From positions 186,001 through 250,000 of the forward strand of contig NZ_VNIB01000001.1 of NCBI RefSeq assembly GCF_008124615.1: DNA of 64,000 bases. Direction: 5' to 3'. Shown in pieces: positions 36,724-46,664 of the stretch. Position 1 is the first letter of the stretch; each line of letters starts with the position of its first letter. The translations under genes were made by a program, and so were the position numbers. The notes beneath the pieces were generated by a model. That model made no database searches, was not told the DNA's origin, and saw only the letters and a list, made by a program, of their open reading frames with translations. The stretch comes from Geothermobacter ehrlichii (GTDB lineage: Bacteria > Desulfobacterota > Desulfuromonadia > Desulfuromonadales > Geothermobacteraceae).

Positions 36724-37884
36724 ATGGTGGATCCGTCATCGGAACGCCACAGGGTTCTTGTTGTTGCCGGGGAAGCTTCCGGCGATCTGCACGGCGCCAA
36801 TCTGATCAGGGCGGCCCGGGAGCATGCTCCCGGGCTCTCCTTTTTCGGTGTCGGCGGAAAGAAGATGGCCGCCGAAGGATGTGAAGTCCTGATTTCGGCC
36901 GACCATCTCGCGGTGATGGGGCTGTTCGAGGTCGCCGGCAAGTTTCCCGTCATCCGCAAGGCCTTTCGACGGCTGTCGCAGATATTGCGCGGGAACGACA
37001 GACCGGACCTGCTGATCCTGATCGACTACCCGGGTTTCAACCTGCGGCTGGCCAAGGTGGCGCACGAGGCGGGGGTGCCCGTTCTCTATTACATCTGTCC
37101 CAAGGTCTGGGCCTGGGGACGCAGGCGCATCAAGCTGCTTGCCGAACGGGTCGACCGTCTGGCCTGCATCTTTCCCTTCGAGCCGGAGCTGTTCGCGGGA
37201 ACCGGTCTCGATGCCCGGTACGTGGGCAATCCGCTGCTCGACGAGTACCGGCCGGGACGGTCGCGTCAGGATTATCTCGAGGCTGTTGGCTTCGATCCCC
37301 GGCAGGCCGTTGTCGGCCTTTTCCCTGGCAGCCGGCGGTCGGAGATCCGTTATATCTTCGACACCATTCTGCAGACCGGCCGCAGGTTGCAGGCCGACGC
37401 CGGCATCCGTCAGTTCCTGATGCCGGTGGCGCCGTCTCTCGATCCGGCGGAGCTGCAGCGACGGGTCGATGCCTGTGGGTTGCCGGTCAGACTGGTGACT
37501 GGCGATATCTACGAGATTGCGGCGGCCTGCGACGCCGTTCTCTGCGTTTCCGGCACCGTGACCCTGCAGGTGGCGCTTGCCGGGACACCGATGGCCGTCA
37601 TCTACCGTACCTCGCCGCTCAGCTACGCCATCGGCCGGCGGCTGGTCCGGATACCGCATTTCAGTCTGGTGAATATTGTCGGCGGTCGCGAAATCGTCCG
37701 TGAATTTCTCCAGGAGCAGGCCGAGCCGGTGGCGCTGGCGGCGGAGTTGCGCCGGTTGCTTGAGGATGTTGCCACCCGTGAATCGATGCGGGCCGAGCTG
37801 GCGGCTCTGCGCGAAAAGATGGGGAGTCCCGGCTGTTCGCGGCGCGTTGCGGCCATGGCCGTGGAACTTTTGCAGAAAAAATAG
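36724..37884 (+). CDS. lpxB: Lipid-A-disaccharide synthase
   Basis: A 386-residue peripheral membrane GT19 enzyme that joins UDP-diacylglucosamine to lipid X. Typical stretches are VVAGEASGDLHGANL, the hydrophobic loop around FFGVGGKKMAAEGCE, IDYPGFNLRLAKVAHEAGVPVLYYICPKVWAW, FPFEPELF, GLFPGSRRSEI and CVSGTVTLQVALAGTPMAVIY. The start at 36724 follows a GGGAGTGC site. It ends 15 bases before msbA. Confidence 0.95.
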   Translation: MVDPSSERHRVLVVAGEASGDLHGANLIRAAREHAPGLSFFGVGGKKMAAEGCEVLISADHLAVMGLFEVAGKFPVIRKAFRRLSQILRGNDRPDLLILIDYPGFNLRLAKVAHEAGVPVLYYICPKVWAWGRRRIKLLAERVDRLACIFPFEPELFAGTGLDARYVGNPLLDEYRPGRSRQDYLEAVGFDPRQAVVGLFPGSRRSEIRYIFDTILQTGRRLQADAGIRQFLMPVAPSLDPAELQRRVDACGLPVRLVTGDIYEIAAACDAVLCVSGTVTLQVALAGTPMAVIYRTSPLSYAIGRRLVRIPHFSLVNIVGGREIVREFLQEQAEPVALAAELRRLLEDVATRESMRAELAALREKMGSPGCSRRVAAMAVELLQKK

Positions 37885-37899
37885 AAATGGAAACCGGTT

Positions 37900-39645
37900 T
37901 TGTCTGACACTGCCAAGAAAAACATCTATCTGCGGCTGGTAGCCTATGCCGCGCCCTACAAGTGGCGCATCGCCCTGTCGATGGTCGCCTCGCTGCTGGT
38001 CGGCGGTTCGGATGCCCTGATCGCCTATCTGGTCAAGCCCTTCATCGACGAGATGATCGTCGCCGGAAACATGCAGCTGGCGAAGCTGGTGCCGCTTCTG
38101 GTCGTCGGCCTGGCCGCCACCAAGGGGGCGGCGCGTTTCATCCAGATGTACTACATCCGCTATGCCGGCCAGGGGGCCATCCAGGACATTCGCAACCAGC
38201 TCTACGGCCACCTGGTCAGGCTGTCGATGCCTTTTTTCGTCCGCCATTCTTCCGGTACGGTGATGTCGCGGGTGCTGAATGACGTCAACCTGATGCAATC
38301 GGTCCTGTCGGACGTTTTGGTGACCCTGCTGCGGGAGTCGACCTCCATGATCGCCCTGGTCGCCTATGCCTTCTATGCCGACTGGAAGATGGCGCTGATG
38401 GCTTTCGTGGTGATTCCCGCCTCGGCCGGCCCGGCGGCGGCCATCGGCAGGAAGATCAAGACCTTTTCGCGTCGTGGCCAGAGCGCCATGGGCGAGGTGA
38501 CCAAAAGCCTCGAGCAGACCCTGTCCGGCATCAAGGTGATCAAGGCGTTCGGTACCGAGCGGGAGGAAGAGGAGCAGTTCCGGCGCGAAAACGCCGGTTT
38601 CTTCCGCCTGATCTGCAAGACGTTCCGTTACGATGCGGCCTCGTCGCCGATCATTGAGGTGCTGACCTCGATCGGCGTGGCAACAGTGCTCTGGTACGGT
38701 CTCTACCGGGTCGGGTCCGGCGACATGACCAAGGGGGAGCTCTTTTCGATCCTGGCGGCCATCCTGCTCATGTACTCGCCGCTGAAGCGACTGACCCGGG
38801 TGAACAACGTCTTCCAGCAGGCGCTCGGCGCGGCGGAGCGGGTCTTCGAGATGCTCGACCACGAACCCGAGGTCGTCGATGCGCCCGACGCGATCGAGAT
38901 GCCGCTGTGCCGGGGCGAGGTCCGGTTCGAGCAAGTCACCTTCGCCTACGAGGACGAGCCGGTGTTGCGGGACTTCTCCCTGGTCGCCCCGCCCGGCCAG
39001 GTGATCGCCCTGGTCGGTCCGAGTGGCGCCGGCAAGAGCACGGTCATCAGCCTGCTCAACCGGTTCTACGACCCGCAGCAGGGGCGGGTCCTGATCGACG
39101 GCTATGACATCCGGAAAGTGACCCAGGAAAGCCTGCATCGCAACCTCTCGCTGGTGGACCAGGAAACTTTCCTTTTTCATCGCAGCATTCGCGACAACAT
39201 CCGCTACGGTCGTCCCGAGGCCACCGACGACGAAGTCGTCGAGGCCGCCCGCAAGGCCTGCGCCGACGAATTCATCCGCCAGCTGCCAAACGGCTACGAC
39301 ACCCAGATTGGCGATCGTGGCGTCCGGCTTTCCGGCGGCCAGCGACAGCGCATCTGCATCGCCCGGGCTATTCTGCGCAACGCGCCGATCCTGCTGCTCG
39401 ACGAGGCGACCAGCGCCCTCGATACCGAAAGCGAATCGCTGGTGCAGCAGGCCCTGGTCAATCTGATGCAGGGAAGAACGACCTTCGTCATCGCCCATCG
39501 TCTGTCGACGGTCATGCACGCCGACCGGATCCTGGTGCTCGACCAGGGGAGGGTGGTCGAAGCGGGCAGTCATCAGGAACTGCTCGGCCGTGACGGGCTC
39601 TACCGGCGGCTGTACGACATGCAGTTCAAGGACGGGGAAGCATGA
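37900..39645 (+). CDS. msbA: Lipid A export ABC transporter MsbA
   Basis: A 581-residue half-transporter that flips lipid A-core across the inner membrane. The N-terminal six-helix domain (residues ~1-310) is followed by the ATPase domain with Walker A GPSGAGKST, signature LSGGQRQRICIARA, Walker B ILLLDEATSALD and H-loop AHRLSTV. The TTG start at 37900 follows GGAAA and gives the family N-terminus (KKNIYLRLVAYAAPYKWRI). It overlaps the DUF374 gene by four bases. Confidence 0.93.
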   Translation: MSDTAKKNIYLRLVAYAAPYKWRIALSMVASLLVGGSDALIAYLVKPFIDEMIVAGNMQLAKLVPLLVVGLAATKGAARFIQMYYIRYAGQGAIQDIRNQLYGHLVRLSMPFFVRHSSGTVMSRVLNDVNLMQSVLSDVLVTLLRESTSMIALVAYAFYADWKMALMAFVVIPASAGPAAAIGRKIKTFSRRGQSAMGEVTKSLEQTLSGIKVIKAFGTEREEEEQFRRENAGFFRLICKTFRYDAASSPIIEVLTSIGVATVLWYGLYRVGSGDMTKGELFSILAAILLMYSPLKRLTRVNNVFQQALGAAERVFEMLDHEPEVVDAPDAIEMPLCRGEVRFEQVTFAYEDEPVLRDFSLVAPPGQVIALVGPSGAGKSTVISLLNRFYDPQQGRVLIDGYDIRKVTQESLHRNLSLVDQETFLFHRSIRDNIRYGRPEATDDEVVEAARKACADEFIRQLPNGYDTQIGDRGVRLSGGQRQRICIARAILRNAPILLLDEATSALDTESESLVQQALVNLMQGRTTFVIAHRLSTVMHADRILVLDQGRVVEAGSHQELLGRDGLYRRLYDMQFKDGEA

Positions 39646-40310
39646 GCGGCTGGAAGGATCGTCTGCTGCTCGGTCTGGCGCCGCCGGCCGCCGCCCTGGT
39701 CATCCGCCTGCTTCATGCCAGCATGCGGACCGAGATCATCGGTGAGGAGCATCCTGCCCGGTTCTGGGAGCAGGGGAAGAATGTCATTCTCGCCTTCTGG
39801 CACGATCAGCTGCTGCTCATGGTGCTCGGCTATCGGGGACCCGGGGCGAAGATTCTCATCAGTGCCTCCAAGGACGGCGAACTGATCGCCCGCACCATGC
39901 GCTTTTTCGGCCAGGATGCAGTGCGCGGTTCTTCGAGCCGCGGCGGACGGGCCGCTTTTCGCGAAATGCTCAAGCTGGCCGAGGAGAAGGTCGATCTGGT
40001 CTTCACTCCTGACGGTCCGCGCGGCCCCAGGCACGAACTGAAGGACGGCGTGGTGCAGCTGGCCCGCATGACGGGCATGCCGGTGATCCCGATGGCTTTC
40101 GTCGCCAGCGCCGGGCACCGTTTCGGTTCCTGGGACAGATTTCTGTTGCCTCGCCCTTTTGCGCGCGGAGTCTACGCCTTCGGCGAACCGGTCCATTATT
40201 CGCGCGCAGAGGGGCCGGAAAAATTCCGCTTGCGTCTGGAATCGGCCATGAAGGAGAATCAGCGGCGGGCCGAGGCCAGGCTGGAGGACCATGGTTTATC
40301 TGCTGTATGA
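39642..40310 (+). CDS. DUF374 lysophospholipid acyltransferase-like protein
   Basis: A 222-residue protein of the LPLAT/DUF374 family. Characteristic are VILAFWHDQLLLMV (the H-x4-D-like acyltransferase motif as HDQLLLM), ISASKDGELIARTMRFFG, RGSSSRGGRAAFREM, and FTPDGPRGPRHELKDGVVQLA. It is found between msbA and waaA in many delta-proteobacteria and probably acts on lipid A or its precursors. Its 3' end overlaps the waaA start by 20 bases. Confidence 0.9.
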   Translation: MSGWKDRLLLGLAPPAAALVIRLLHASMRTEIIGEEHPARFWEQGKNVILAFWHDQLLLMVLGYRGPGAKILISASKDGELIARTMRFFGQDAVRGSSSRGGRAAFREMLKLAEEKVDLVFTPDGPRGPRHELKDGVVQLARMTGMPVIPMAFVASAGHRFGSWDRFLLPRPFARGVYAFGEPVHYSRAEGPEKFRLRLESAMKENQRRAEARLEDHGLSAV

Positions 40311-41589
40311 TCTCATACTGCTGCTGGCGGCGATCGTCCTGACCCCCTACTACCTCTGGCGGGGGCTGAAGTACGGCAAGAGCCGGCGCGGCATCCGTGA
40401 ACGTCTCGGGCGATTCGCCCCCGAAAGCCTGCGCCGGATCACCGGAAGGAAGGTGATCTGGGTGCACGCGGTTTCGGTGGGGGAAACCCGGGCAGTGGTG
40501 CCGCTGCTCAGGGAACTGAAAAAGGGATACCCGGAGCATGCCCTTGTCCTGACCAATGTCACTGAAACCGGTCGGTCGGTGGCAGCCGGCCTCGATTGCG
40601 TCGATCTCTGCCTCTTCTTCCCCTTCGATCTCTCCTGGGTTGTCCGAAGGGTGCTCAGGCGGCTCGATCCGGAGATCATCATTCTCGTCGAAACGGAGCT
40701 CTGGCCGAATCTGGTGCGGCAGGCTCATGCCAGAAATGTTCCGGTGGCGCTGGTCAACGGCAGAATCTCCGATCGTTCCTTTCCCCGCTATCGCAGGGTC
40801 CGGCCGCTGCTCGCCCCCCTGCTGAAAAAGATCGTCCTGTTCGGGATGCAGACCGAACTGGATGCCGAGCGGGTCCGCCGGCTCGGCGCTCCGCCGGAAC
40901 GGATTCGGGTCACCGGCAACCTCAAGTTCGACATGGCCGTTCCCGAGATCGGCGACGGCGAGCTGGCCCGCTTCCGCTCTTTGCTGGGACTCGCTCCGGA
41001 GGCTCCGGTTCTGGTCGCCGGCAGCACCCACCAGGGCGAGGAAGAACTTCTGCTGCAGGCGTTCGAAGTCTGCCGGGCGGCCCATCCCGCCCTGCGCCTC
41101 GTTCTCGTGCCGCGGCATCCCGAAAGGGCCGCCGAGGTGGGCGAGCTTGTCCGGTCACGCGGATTTGTACCGGTGCTGCGGAGCCAGTGCCCGCAGAACG
41201 CCGCCGGCGAGGGAGTGCCGGTCGTCATTGGCGATACCCTCGGCGAGATGCTGCGCTTCTACGCCCTGGCCGACATCGTCTTTGTCGGTGGCAGTCTGGT
41301 TCCGATCGGGGGGCACAACATCCTCGAAGCCTCACTGCTGAAAAAGGCCGTTCTTTTCGGGCCTCACATGAACAACTTCAAGGAGATCGCCCAGCTGGTC
41401 CTGTTTGCCGCCGGTGGGCGTCAGGTCGACGATCTGGACGAACTGGTGGCGGCGCTGACGGATCTGTTCGGTGACCGCGAACAGCGTGAAAGGATGGGCC
41501 GGGCTGGGCACGCCCTGATCGAGCGGCATGCCGGCGCCACGGCGCGCACCCGGTCCTGTCTGGATGACCTGCTGGGAAGCGGACGATGA
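40291..41589 (+). CDS. waaA: 3-deoxy-D-manno-octulosonic acid transferase
   Basis: A 432-residue Kdo transferase (GT30) that adds Kdo to the lipid A precursor, the first core sugars. An N-terminal membrane anchor ([21 protein letters not shown]) is followed by the GT-B fold with [67 protein letters not shown] and the sugar-binding [28 protein letters not shown]. The ATG at 40291 lies inside the DUF374 gene; its stop overlaps lpxK. Confidence 0.95.
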   Translation: MVYLLYDLILLLAAIVLTPYYLWRGLKYGKSRRGIRERLGRFAPESLRRITGRKVIWVHAVSVGETRAVVPLLRELKKGYPEHALVLTNVTETGRSVAAGLDCVDLCLFFPFDLSWVVRRVLRRLDPEIIILVETELWPNLVRQAHARNVPVALVNGRISDRSFPRYRRVRPLLAPLLKKIVLFGMQTELDAERVRRLGAPPERIRVTGNLKFDMAVPEIGDGELARFRSLLGLAPEAPVLVAGSTHQGEEELLLQAFEVCRAAHPALRLVLVPRHPERAAEVGELVRSRGFVPVLRSQCPQNAAGEGVPVVIGDTLGEMLRFYALADIVFVGGSLVPIGGHNILEASLLKKAVLFGPHMNNFKEIAQLVLFAAGGRQVDDLDELVAALTDLFGDREQRERMGRAGHALIERHAGATARTRSCLDDLLGSGR

Positions 41590-42836
41590 GTGCCACCGGC
41601 CGATATCGCCGTTTTGCCGTCGAAGGTCCGCGCGGTGCCGGGGAATGGCTGCTTTTTCTGCTTCTGCTTCCCCTGTCCGTCATTTACGACGGTATTACCC
41701 GGTTGCGGGCCCTGGCCTACCGTCGTGGGTGGTTGCCGGTTGTTCGACTGCCCGTTCCCGTGGTGTCAGTCGGCAATCTGACGGCGGGTGGTACGGGCAA
41801 GACGCCGATGACCGGCTGGCTCCTTTCGTGGTGCGCCGCCAACGACCTGAAGGCGGCTGTCATCTCGCGCGGCTACGGCGGCCGGCGGTCGGTCGAACCG
41901 CTGACGGTCTGCGCCGGCAAGGGGCCGATGGTGGGGCCGGAAGAGGCCGGCGACGAGCCTTTTCTGCTGGCGCGGCGTCACCCGGATGCGATCGTCGTCG
42001 TCGGTGCCGACCGGGTGCGGGCGGGCAGGATGGCGATCGAAGAGCACGGAGCGCAGATTCTGCTGCTGGATGACGGCTACCAGCATCTGAGGCTGGCGAG
42101 GGATCTGAACATTCTGCTGGCCGATGCCGGGCGCCCCTTCGGCAACGGCCGGGTGCTGCCCGCCGGTTACCTGCGGGAGGGACGGCAGGCCGCCGGCAGG
42201 GCCGATCTGCTCATTCTCACCAGGGCCGACGTGGCGGGCCGGCAAGAGCCCGTTCTCGACCTTGATCTTCCCGTGATCCGGACCGGGCACCGGCTGTCGC
42301 AGCGGGTCGTTCCCCTGCGGGGAACGTCTCTGGCTGTCGACCGGCTTCGCGGCCGAAAAGGCGTTGCCTTTTGCGGCATTGCCGACCCCGAGGCCTTTTT
42401 CGCCCAGCTTCGCGACCTGGGACTGACGTTGCGGGAGACGGTCGCCTTTCCCGATCACCACACCTATCCACCGCAGTCCCTGCAGGCTCTGAACAGGCTC
42501 GGGGAGGATGGCGATTATTTCATAACCACTGAAAAGGATGCTGTCAAACTGTCCGCCGATTCCCTTGTCCGTCCCTGCTACCGGATCGGACTGGACATCG
42601 TTTTTCTGCAGGGACGGGATATTCTCGAACAGAAGCTGAAGGTGATCAGAGAAAGGATACGCAAGCCGATGGCTGTACCGAAGGATCTGCTGGACATCCT
42701 GGCCTGTCCCCAGTGCAAGGGAAAGGTGCGTTTCGACGAGGACAATGCGGAAATTATCTGTGAATCCTGTCGACTCGCCTATCCCGTCAGGGACGAGATT
42801 CCGGTGATGCTGATCGATGAAGCCCGGACGATCTGA
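41586..42836 (+). CDS. lpxK: Tetraacyldisaccharide 4'-kinase fused to a Trm112-like domain
   Basis: A 416-residue protein. Residues 1-360 are LpxK, which phosphorylates the 4' position of lipid A disaccharide: an N-terminal membrane segment, Walker [24 protein letters not shown] and [14 protein letters not shown]. Residues ~362-416 (from ATG 42669) are a complete Trm112/YcaR domain: [19 protein letters not shown] and [20 protein letters not shown], with four zinc cysteines. E. coli has lpxK and ycaR as separate adjacent genes; here there is no stop between them. An AAAGGA 11 bases before 42669 could also allow a free Trm112 product. Confidence 0.92.
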   Translation: MSATGRYRRFAVEGPRGAGEWLLFLLLLPLSVIYDGITRLRALAYRRGWLPVVRLPVPVVSVGNLTAGGTGKTPMTGWLLSWCAANDLKAAVISRGYGGRRSVEPLTVCAGKGPMVGPEEAGDEPFLLARRHPDAIVVVGADRVRAGRMAIEEHGAQILLLDDGYQHLRLARDLNILLADAGRPFGNGRVLPAGYLREGRQAAGRADLLILTRADVAGRQEPVLDLDLPVIRTGHRLSQRVVPLRGTSLAVDRLRGRKGVAFCGIADPEAFFAQLRDLGLTLRETVAFPDHHTYPPQSLQALNRLGEDGDYFITTEKDAVKLSADSLVRPCYRIGLDIVFLQGRDILEQKLKVIRERIRKPMAVPKDLLDILACPQCKGKVRFDEDNAEIICESCRLAYPVRDEIPVMLIDEARTI

Positions 42837-43746
42837 AAGCGACGGTCTGCCGCTGCTGATCCTGAGTGACGGCCGGCCCGGGCATGTCAACCAGTCCGTC
42901 GCCTTTGCCCGGCACCTGGGCAGGGACTATCGCCTGTGCCGGGTGCGGTTTCGCAGCCGTTGGGCGAAGGGGCTTTCCTATCTGCTTGACCGTTGCGGTA
43001 TCGAGACGGCGGCGTTGTTTGACCACGACGAGGTGACCGGCCCCTTTGCCGCCGTTGTTTCCGCCGGGTCGGACACCTATTACGCCAACCGGGGGCTGGC
43101 CCGGCACCTGGGCTGCAAATCGGTGGCCATCATGCTGCCGCGCGGCTATCGGCTCGGGTTCGACCTGATTGTCGCCCAGGAACACGACAACCCGCCGCGG
43201 CGGTCGAATTTGATCTCTTTGCCGGTGAACCTGAGCTGGGTCGAGCCCGCCGGGCATGTGCGTCCCGACGGCGAAGGAGGAATCGTTTCGGTGATTGTCG
43301 GTGGCGTCAGCAAGCGCGGCCGGATCGACCCCGCGCGTCTCGAGGGGCAGGTCCGGAAGATCTTCGATCATTTTCCCGGGCAGACGATCTGGCTGACGAC
43401 CTCCCGCCGCACCTCGCCCGCGGTGGAGGCCATGCTGCGCCGCTTTCCCTTCGCCTATGCCGTCTTCTATTCCGAAAGGCAGATCAATCCGATTCCCGAT
43501 TTTCTGCTGCACAGCGACTATGTCTTTCTGACCGACGATTCGACCTCGATGATCAGCGAGGCGGTAAGCTGGGGACGCTCCAGGGTCGAGATTTTGCCGT
43601 CCGCCGACGGTCTGCCGGCCGGGAAGCCGGGGAGATTTCTGCGCCGTCTGCAACAGGGGGGCTATCTGCATCTGTTTGAGGGTGAACCGGGTTGTGCCGA
43701 CCGGAAGGTCGATCTGCGGGCGATGCTGAGCGAGGTTGCGTTGTGA
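42817..43746 (+). CDS. ELM1/GtrOC1-family putative glycosyltransferase
   Basis: A 309-residue protein of the mitochondrial fission ELM1-like family (formerly DUF1022), which has a GT-B-like fold and in bacteria is linked to surface-glycan loci. Supporting stretches are [63 protein letters not shown] and [18 protein letters not shown]. The ATG at 42817 overlaps the lpxK-Trm112 3' end by 20 bases, so it belongs to the lipid A/core operon. Acceptor and donor are unknown. Confidence 0.8.
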   Translation: MKPGRSESDGLPLLILSDGRPGHVNQSVAFARHLGRDYRLCRVRFRSRWAKGLSYLLDRCGIETAALFDHDEVTGPFAAVVSAGSDTYYANRGLARHLGCKSVAIMLPRGYRLGFDLIVAQEHDNPPRRSNLISLPVNLSWVEPAGHVRPDGEGGIVSVIVGGVSKRGRIDPARLEGQVRKIFDHFPGQTIWLTTSRRTSPAVEAMLRRFPFAYAVFYSERQINPIPDFLLHSDYVFLTDDSTSMISEAVSWGRSRVEILPSADGLPAGKPGRFLRRLQQGGYLHLFEGEPGCADRKVDLRAMLSEVAL

Positions 43747-44849
43747 AGATTGTCCAGTTGTTGCCGGAGCTGAACGAAGGCGGTGTCGAGCGGGGCGTGG
43801 TCGAGCTGAACCGCGAACTGGTGCGGCGCGGCCACGAAAGTGTCGTCATCAGCGCCGGCGGCAGGCAGGCATCGCAGATCGAGGTCGACGGCGGCCGGCA
43901 TGTCACTTTCGATGTCTGCAGCAAGAATCCGCTGACCGCTTTTCAGCGGGTGAGGGGACTGAGGCGTCTGCTGCGGGAACTGGCCCCCGACATTCTGCAC
44001 GCCCGCAGTCGCGTCCCCGCCTGGCTGGCCTGGCTGGCCAACCGGCGGCTGCAGATCCCTTTCGTGACCACAGTGCACGGCTTCAACAGCGTCAACGCCT
44101 ACAGCCGGGTGATGACCTTCGGCGACCGGGTCATCTGTGTCAGCGGTGCCATCCGCGACCATGTGCGCCGGCACTATGACGTTCCGGAGGAAAAGCTGGT
44201 GGTGATTCCCCGCGGCGTGGATCTGGATGCCTTCGATCCTAACCGGGTCGACCGGGAGTTCATGACCCGCTTCCGGGCAGAACACCGGCTCGAGGGCAGG
44301 TGGGTCGTCACCGCCGTCGGCCGCATTACCCAGCTCAAGGACTACGAGACCTTCATCCGCGCCATCGGAGAGCTCGGCCGGCAGCGGCCCGAGGCCGTTG
44401 GCCTGATCGTTGGCGGAGTACGGGAGGACAAACGCGACTATTTTGCCTCGTTGCAACGCCTGGTGACAGAGCTTGGCCTGGAGGACAGGATCGTTTTCGC
44501 CGGCAGCCAGCAGAGAATCGCCGAAATCTACGCCCTGAGCGACGTGGTGGTGTCGAGTTCGAAAAAGCCCGAGAGCTTCGGCCGGGCCGCAGCCGAGGCG
44601 CTGGCGATGAATGTGCCGGTCGTCGCCAGCAGGCACGGCGGTGTGCTCGACATCGTCAGGGAAGGGCAGACGGGCTTTTTGTTCGCTCCCGGCGACGATG
44701 CAGAGCTGGCGCGGCAGATCATGCGGGCGGCAGGCCTGGATCGTTCCGGGTTGCGAAAGATGGTGGAAGAGAATTTCAGTCTGGAAATGATGGTCGATCG
44801 CACCCGGGCCGTATATGCCGATCTCGGCTGCGGGCAAGGTTCCAGCTGA
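43743..44849 (+). CDS. GT4-family glycosyltransferase
   Basis: A 368-residue GT-B enzyme. The N-terminal LPELNEGGVERGVVELNRELVRRGHE is the acceptor-side glycine loop, and the C-terminal domain has VTAVGRITQLKDYETFIRAI and the donor-binding SSSKKPESFGRAAAEALAMNVPVVASRHGG. The GTG start at 43743 overlaps the stop of the ELM1-like gene (GTGA). Probably an LPS core or O-chain sugar transferase; specificity cannot be read from sequence. Confidence 0.9.
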   Translation: MKIVQLLPELNEGGVERGVVELNRELVRRGHESVVISAGGRQASQIEVDGGRHVTFDVCSKNPLTAFQRVRGLRRLLRELAPDILHARSRVPAWLAWLANRRLQIPFVTTVHGFNSVNAYSRVMTFGDRVICVSGAIRDHVRRHYDVPEEKLVVIPRGVDLDAFDPNRVDREFMTRFRAEHRLEGRWVVTAVGRITQLKDYETFIRAIGELGRQRPEAVGLIVGGVREDKRDYFASLQRLVTELGLEDRIVFAGSQQRIAEIYALSDVVVSSSKKPESFGRAAAEALAMNVPVVASRHGGVLDIVREGQTGFLFAPGDDAELARQIMRAAGLDRSGLRKMVEENFSLEMMVDRTRAVYADLGCGQGSS

Positions 44850-44871
44850 TGTAAAGGTCCCCGAGGATTCG

Positions 44872-45600
44872 ATGAAAAGATTTTCCATTATCACGGTATC
44901 GTTGAATGAGGAGGAGAGCATCAGAAGGACCTGTGAAAGCATCTGTTCACAGGAGTTTGACGATTACGAATGGATCGTGATCGATGGAGGTTCGACGGAC
45001 AGAACACTCGATATCCTGAACGAATACGGACACAAGATAAGCCATATGTCATCCGAACCGGACGATGGCATTTACGATGCGATGAACAAGGGTGTGGAGA
45101 GGGCCTCCGGCGACTATCTGGTCTTCATGAACGCTGGCGATTCCTTCTACGACACCCGGGCGTTGGGGCTGGTCTCGGAAGCTCCGGAGAAGGATATCCT
45201 GTACGGAGATTTCATGTGCGTGGCCGTGGACGGAAGGAGTTTCGTCAAGAAGTTTCCGGACGTGCTGCCGAAGGATTTTCTGGTGGGCAACATGCTGCCG
45301 CATCAGGCTTCTTTTTTCAAAAGAGACCTCTTTGCCCGATATGGCGGTTATGATACGTCCTATCGAATCGCCGGAGACTATGAACTGTTCGTCCGCTTTC
45401 TCTACGCGAACGGGGCTTCGTCCTGGCATGTTCCGCATGTCGTTGCCGTTTTCGGTACCGATGGCATCAGCAGCGACCGGGCGTACAAGAAACTGCGGAG
45501 GATTGAAAACCACAGGGTCAGAAAAAGGTATTTCCCCTGGTCACTTTATGGCCTGAAACGCATAGAAAATGAACTGAAAATAAGATTTTTCAATAGATAA
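44872..45600 (+). CDS. GT2-family glycosyltransferase
   Basis: A 242-residue GT-A enzyme similar to WcaA/colanic-acid type transferases. Visible are FSIITVSLNEEESIRRTCESI, WIVIDGGSTDRTLDILNEY, PDDGIYDAMNKGVERASGDYLVFMNAGD and the acceptor region YRIAGDYELFVRF. The ATG at 44872 follows GAGGATTC and is preferred over the in-frame start at 44815 inside the GT4 gene. The GC content begins to fall here relative to upstream genes. Confidence 0.88.
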   Translation: MKRFSIITVSLNEEESIRRTCESICSQEFDDYEWIVIDGGSTDRTLDILNEYGHKISHMSSEPDDGIYDAMNKGVERASGDYLVFMNAGDSFYDTRALGLVSEAPEKDILYGDFMCVAVDGRSFVKKFPDVLPKDFLVGNMLPHQASFFKRDLFARYGGYDTSYRIAGDYELFVRFLYANGASSWHVPHVVAVFGTDGISSDRAYKKLRRIENHRVRKRYFPWSLYGLKRIENELKIRFFNR

Positions 45601-45610
45601 AGAATAAATT

Positions 45611-46582
45611 ATGACCAAGCCTGTTTTTATTCTGTCCTTGCCGAGATCAGGGTCCACTTTATTGCAGCGCCTGCTTTTGATGAGCGGCCATTGTGCAACT
45701 TTGGGAGAGCCCAGTTTGCTGTTGCGATTTCTTGGGGAAGATGACGTTGTTGTCAGAAAAGCCACATATTGGGAATTTCTTGTTTCCATTGGAATGAAAG
45801 ATATTCGCGAAAATTGGAGTGGCTTTGATGACGCGTATTATTCGGGTGTAAAGGATCTGATGCTGAAGATCTACACCGGCCTTGCTGGTGGAAAAGAATG
45901 GTTCGTTGATAAAACTCCCAGATATACACTTATTTGCGAGGAAATTCATAAGGTTTTTCCTGATGCAAAGATAATCGTATTGTGGCGACACCCCTTGGCC
46001 GTGGCTGCTTCAATGTATAAAACTGCCAATAAAGGGTTTTGGTATCCCGAGGAATTTTCAATAGACTTATATGAAGGGATGATGCGTTTGCACGCTTTCT
46101 CTCGCTCTCATGAGGACGAGATTTGTGAAGTGCGCTACGAAGATCTAGTTGTCAATCCTGCAGCTGAACTCAAGCGTATAGGTGAATACCTGGGCTGGGA
46201 TGGCTTGGAAGAGGTTTTGCGGACCCCGCTGATATCGTCGGCTGGAGGGTCGCTAGGGGATCCGACAGGTGTGAAAAAATTTAAAACAGTTTCTTCCTCA
46301 AATCTGAACAAGTGGGAAGAACTGTATAATAATTGGTACCGGCGATGTTGGGCACGCCGGTATTTTAGAGGTGAGCGGCTGGCTGCTATGCGGCAGTATG
46401 GATATGAGCTGCCGGAAGGCATTTCTGGAATGCGATTCTGGAGGTGGAACCTGTTGGCAGGGATGAAAGATTGGATTTTGGCTGCGAGCCGAAACTCTCG
46501 TCGAATCAGGAACCCTGTATTGATTACCCGCTTTCTGCGAAAATTCAGAAAGAAATATGGGTATGGGGTCATGTTCCGATAG
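45611..46582 (+). CDS. Sulfotransferase family protein
   Basis: A 323-residue cytoplasmic enzyme that likely transfers sulfate from PAPS to a glycan or lipid. The 5'-phosphosulfate loop is at the N-terminus ([16 protein letters not shown], residues ~6-21), and the 3'-phosphate-binding part is [26 protein letters not shown] and [17 protein letters not shown] are also typical. The gene is clearly AT-richer than its neighbours, suggesting transfer. It pairs functionally with the sulfate-activation genes at 61352-64000 in the same locus. The acceptor is unknown. Confidence 0.85.
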   Translation: MTKPVFILSLPRSGSTLLQRLLLMSGHCATLGEPSLLLRFLGEDDVVVRKATYWEFLVSIGMKDIRENWSGFDDAYYSGVKDLMLKIYTGLAGGKEWFVDKTPRYTLICEEIHKVFPDAKIIVLWRHPLAVAASMYKTANKGFWYPEEFSIDLYEGMMRLHAFSRSHEDEICEVRYEDLVVNPAAELKRIGEYLGWDGLEEVLRTPLISSAGGSLGDPTGVKKFKTVSSSNLNKWEELYNNWYRRCWARRYFRGERLAAMRQYGYELPEGISGMRFWRWNLLAGMKDWILAASRNSRRIRNPVLITRFLRKFRKKYGYGVMFR

Positions 46583-46664
46583 AATCACTCTCACTCTGTT
46601 TGTACAGAGATAGTTGTCACGTTGTAACTGGAATTTACCACGTCATCCTTTTCGGCTGTTTGTG

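Noticed and set aside
36736-39573. A 945-codon minus-strand frame over lpxB and msbA
   Set aside because: Shadow of conserved lipid A genes with GC-rich composition; no independent support.
46583-46664. A terminator between the sulfotransferase and the convergent GT25 gene
   Set aside because: CTCTGT/ACAGAG at 46594-46609 makes a small stem, but no T run follows on either strand.
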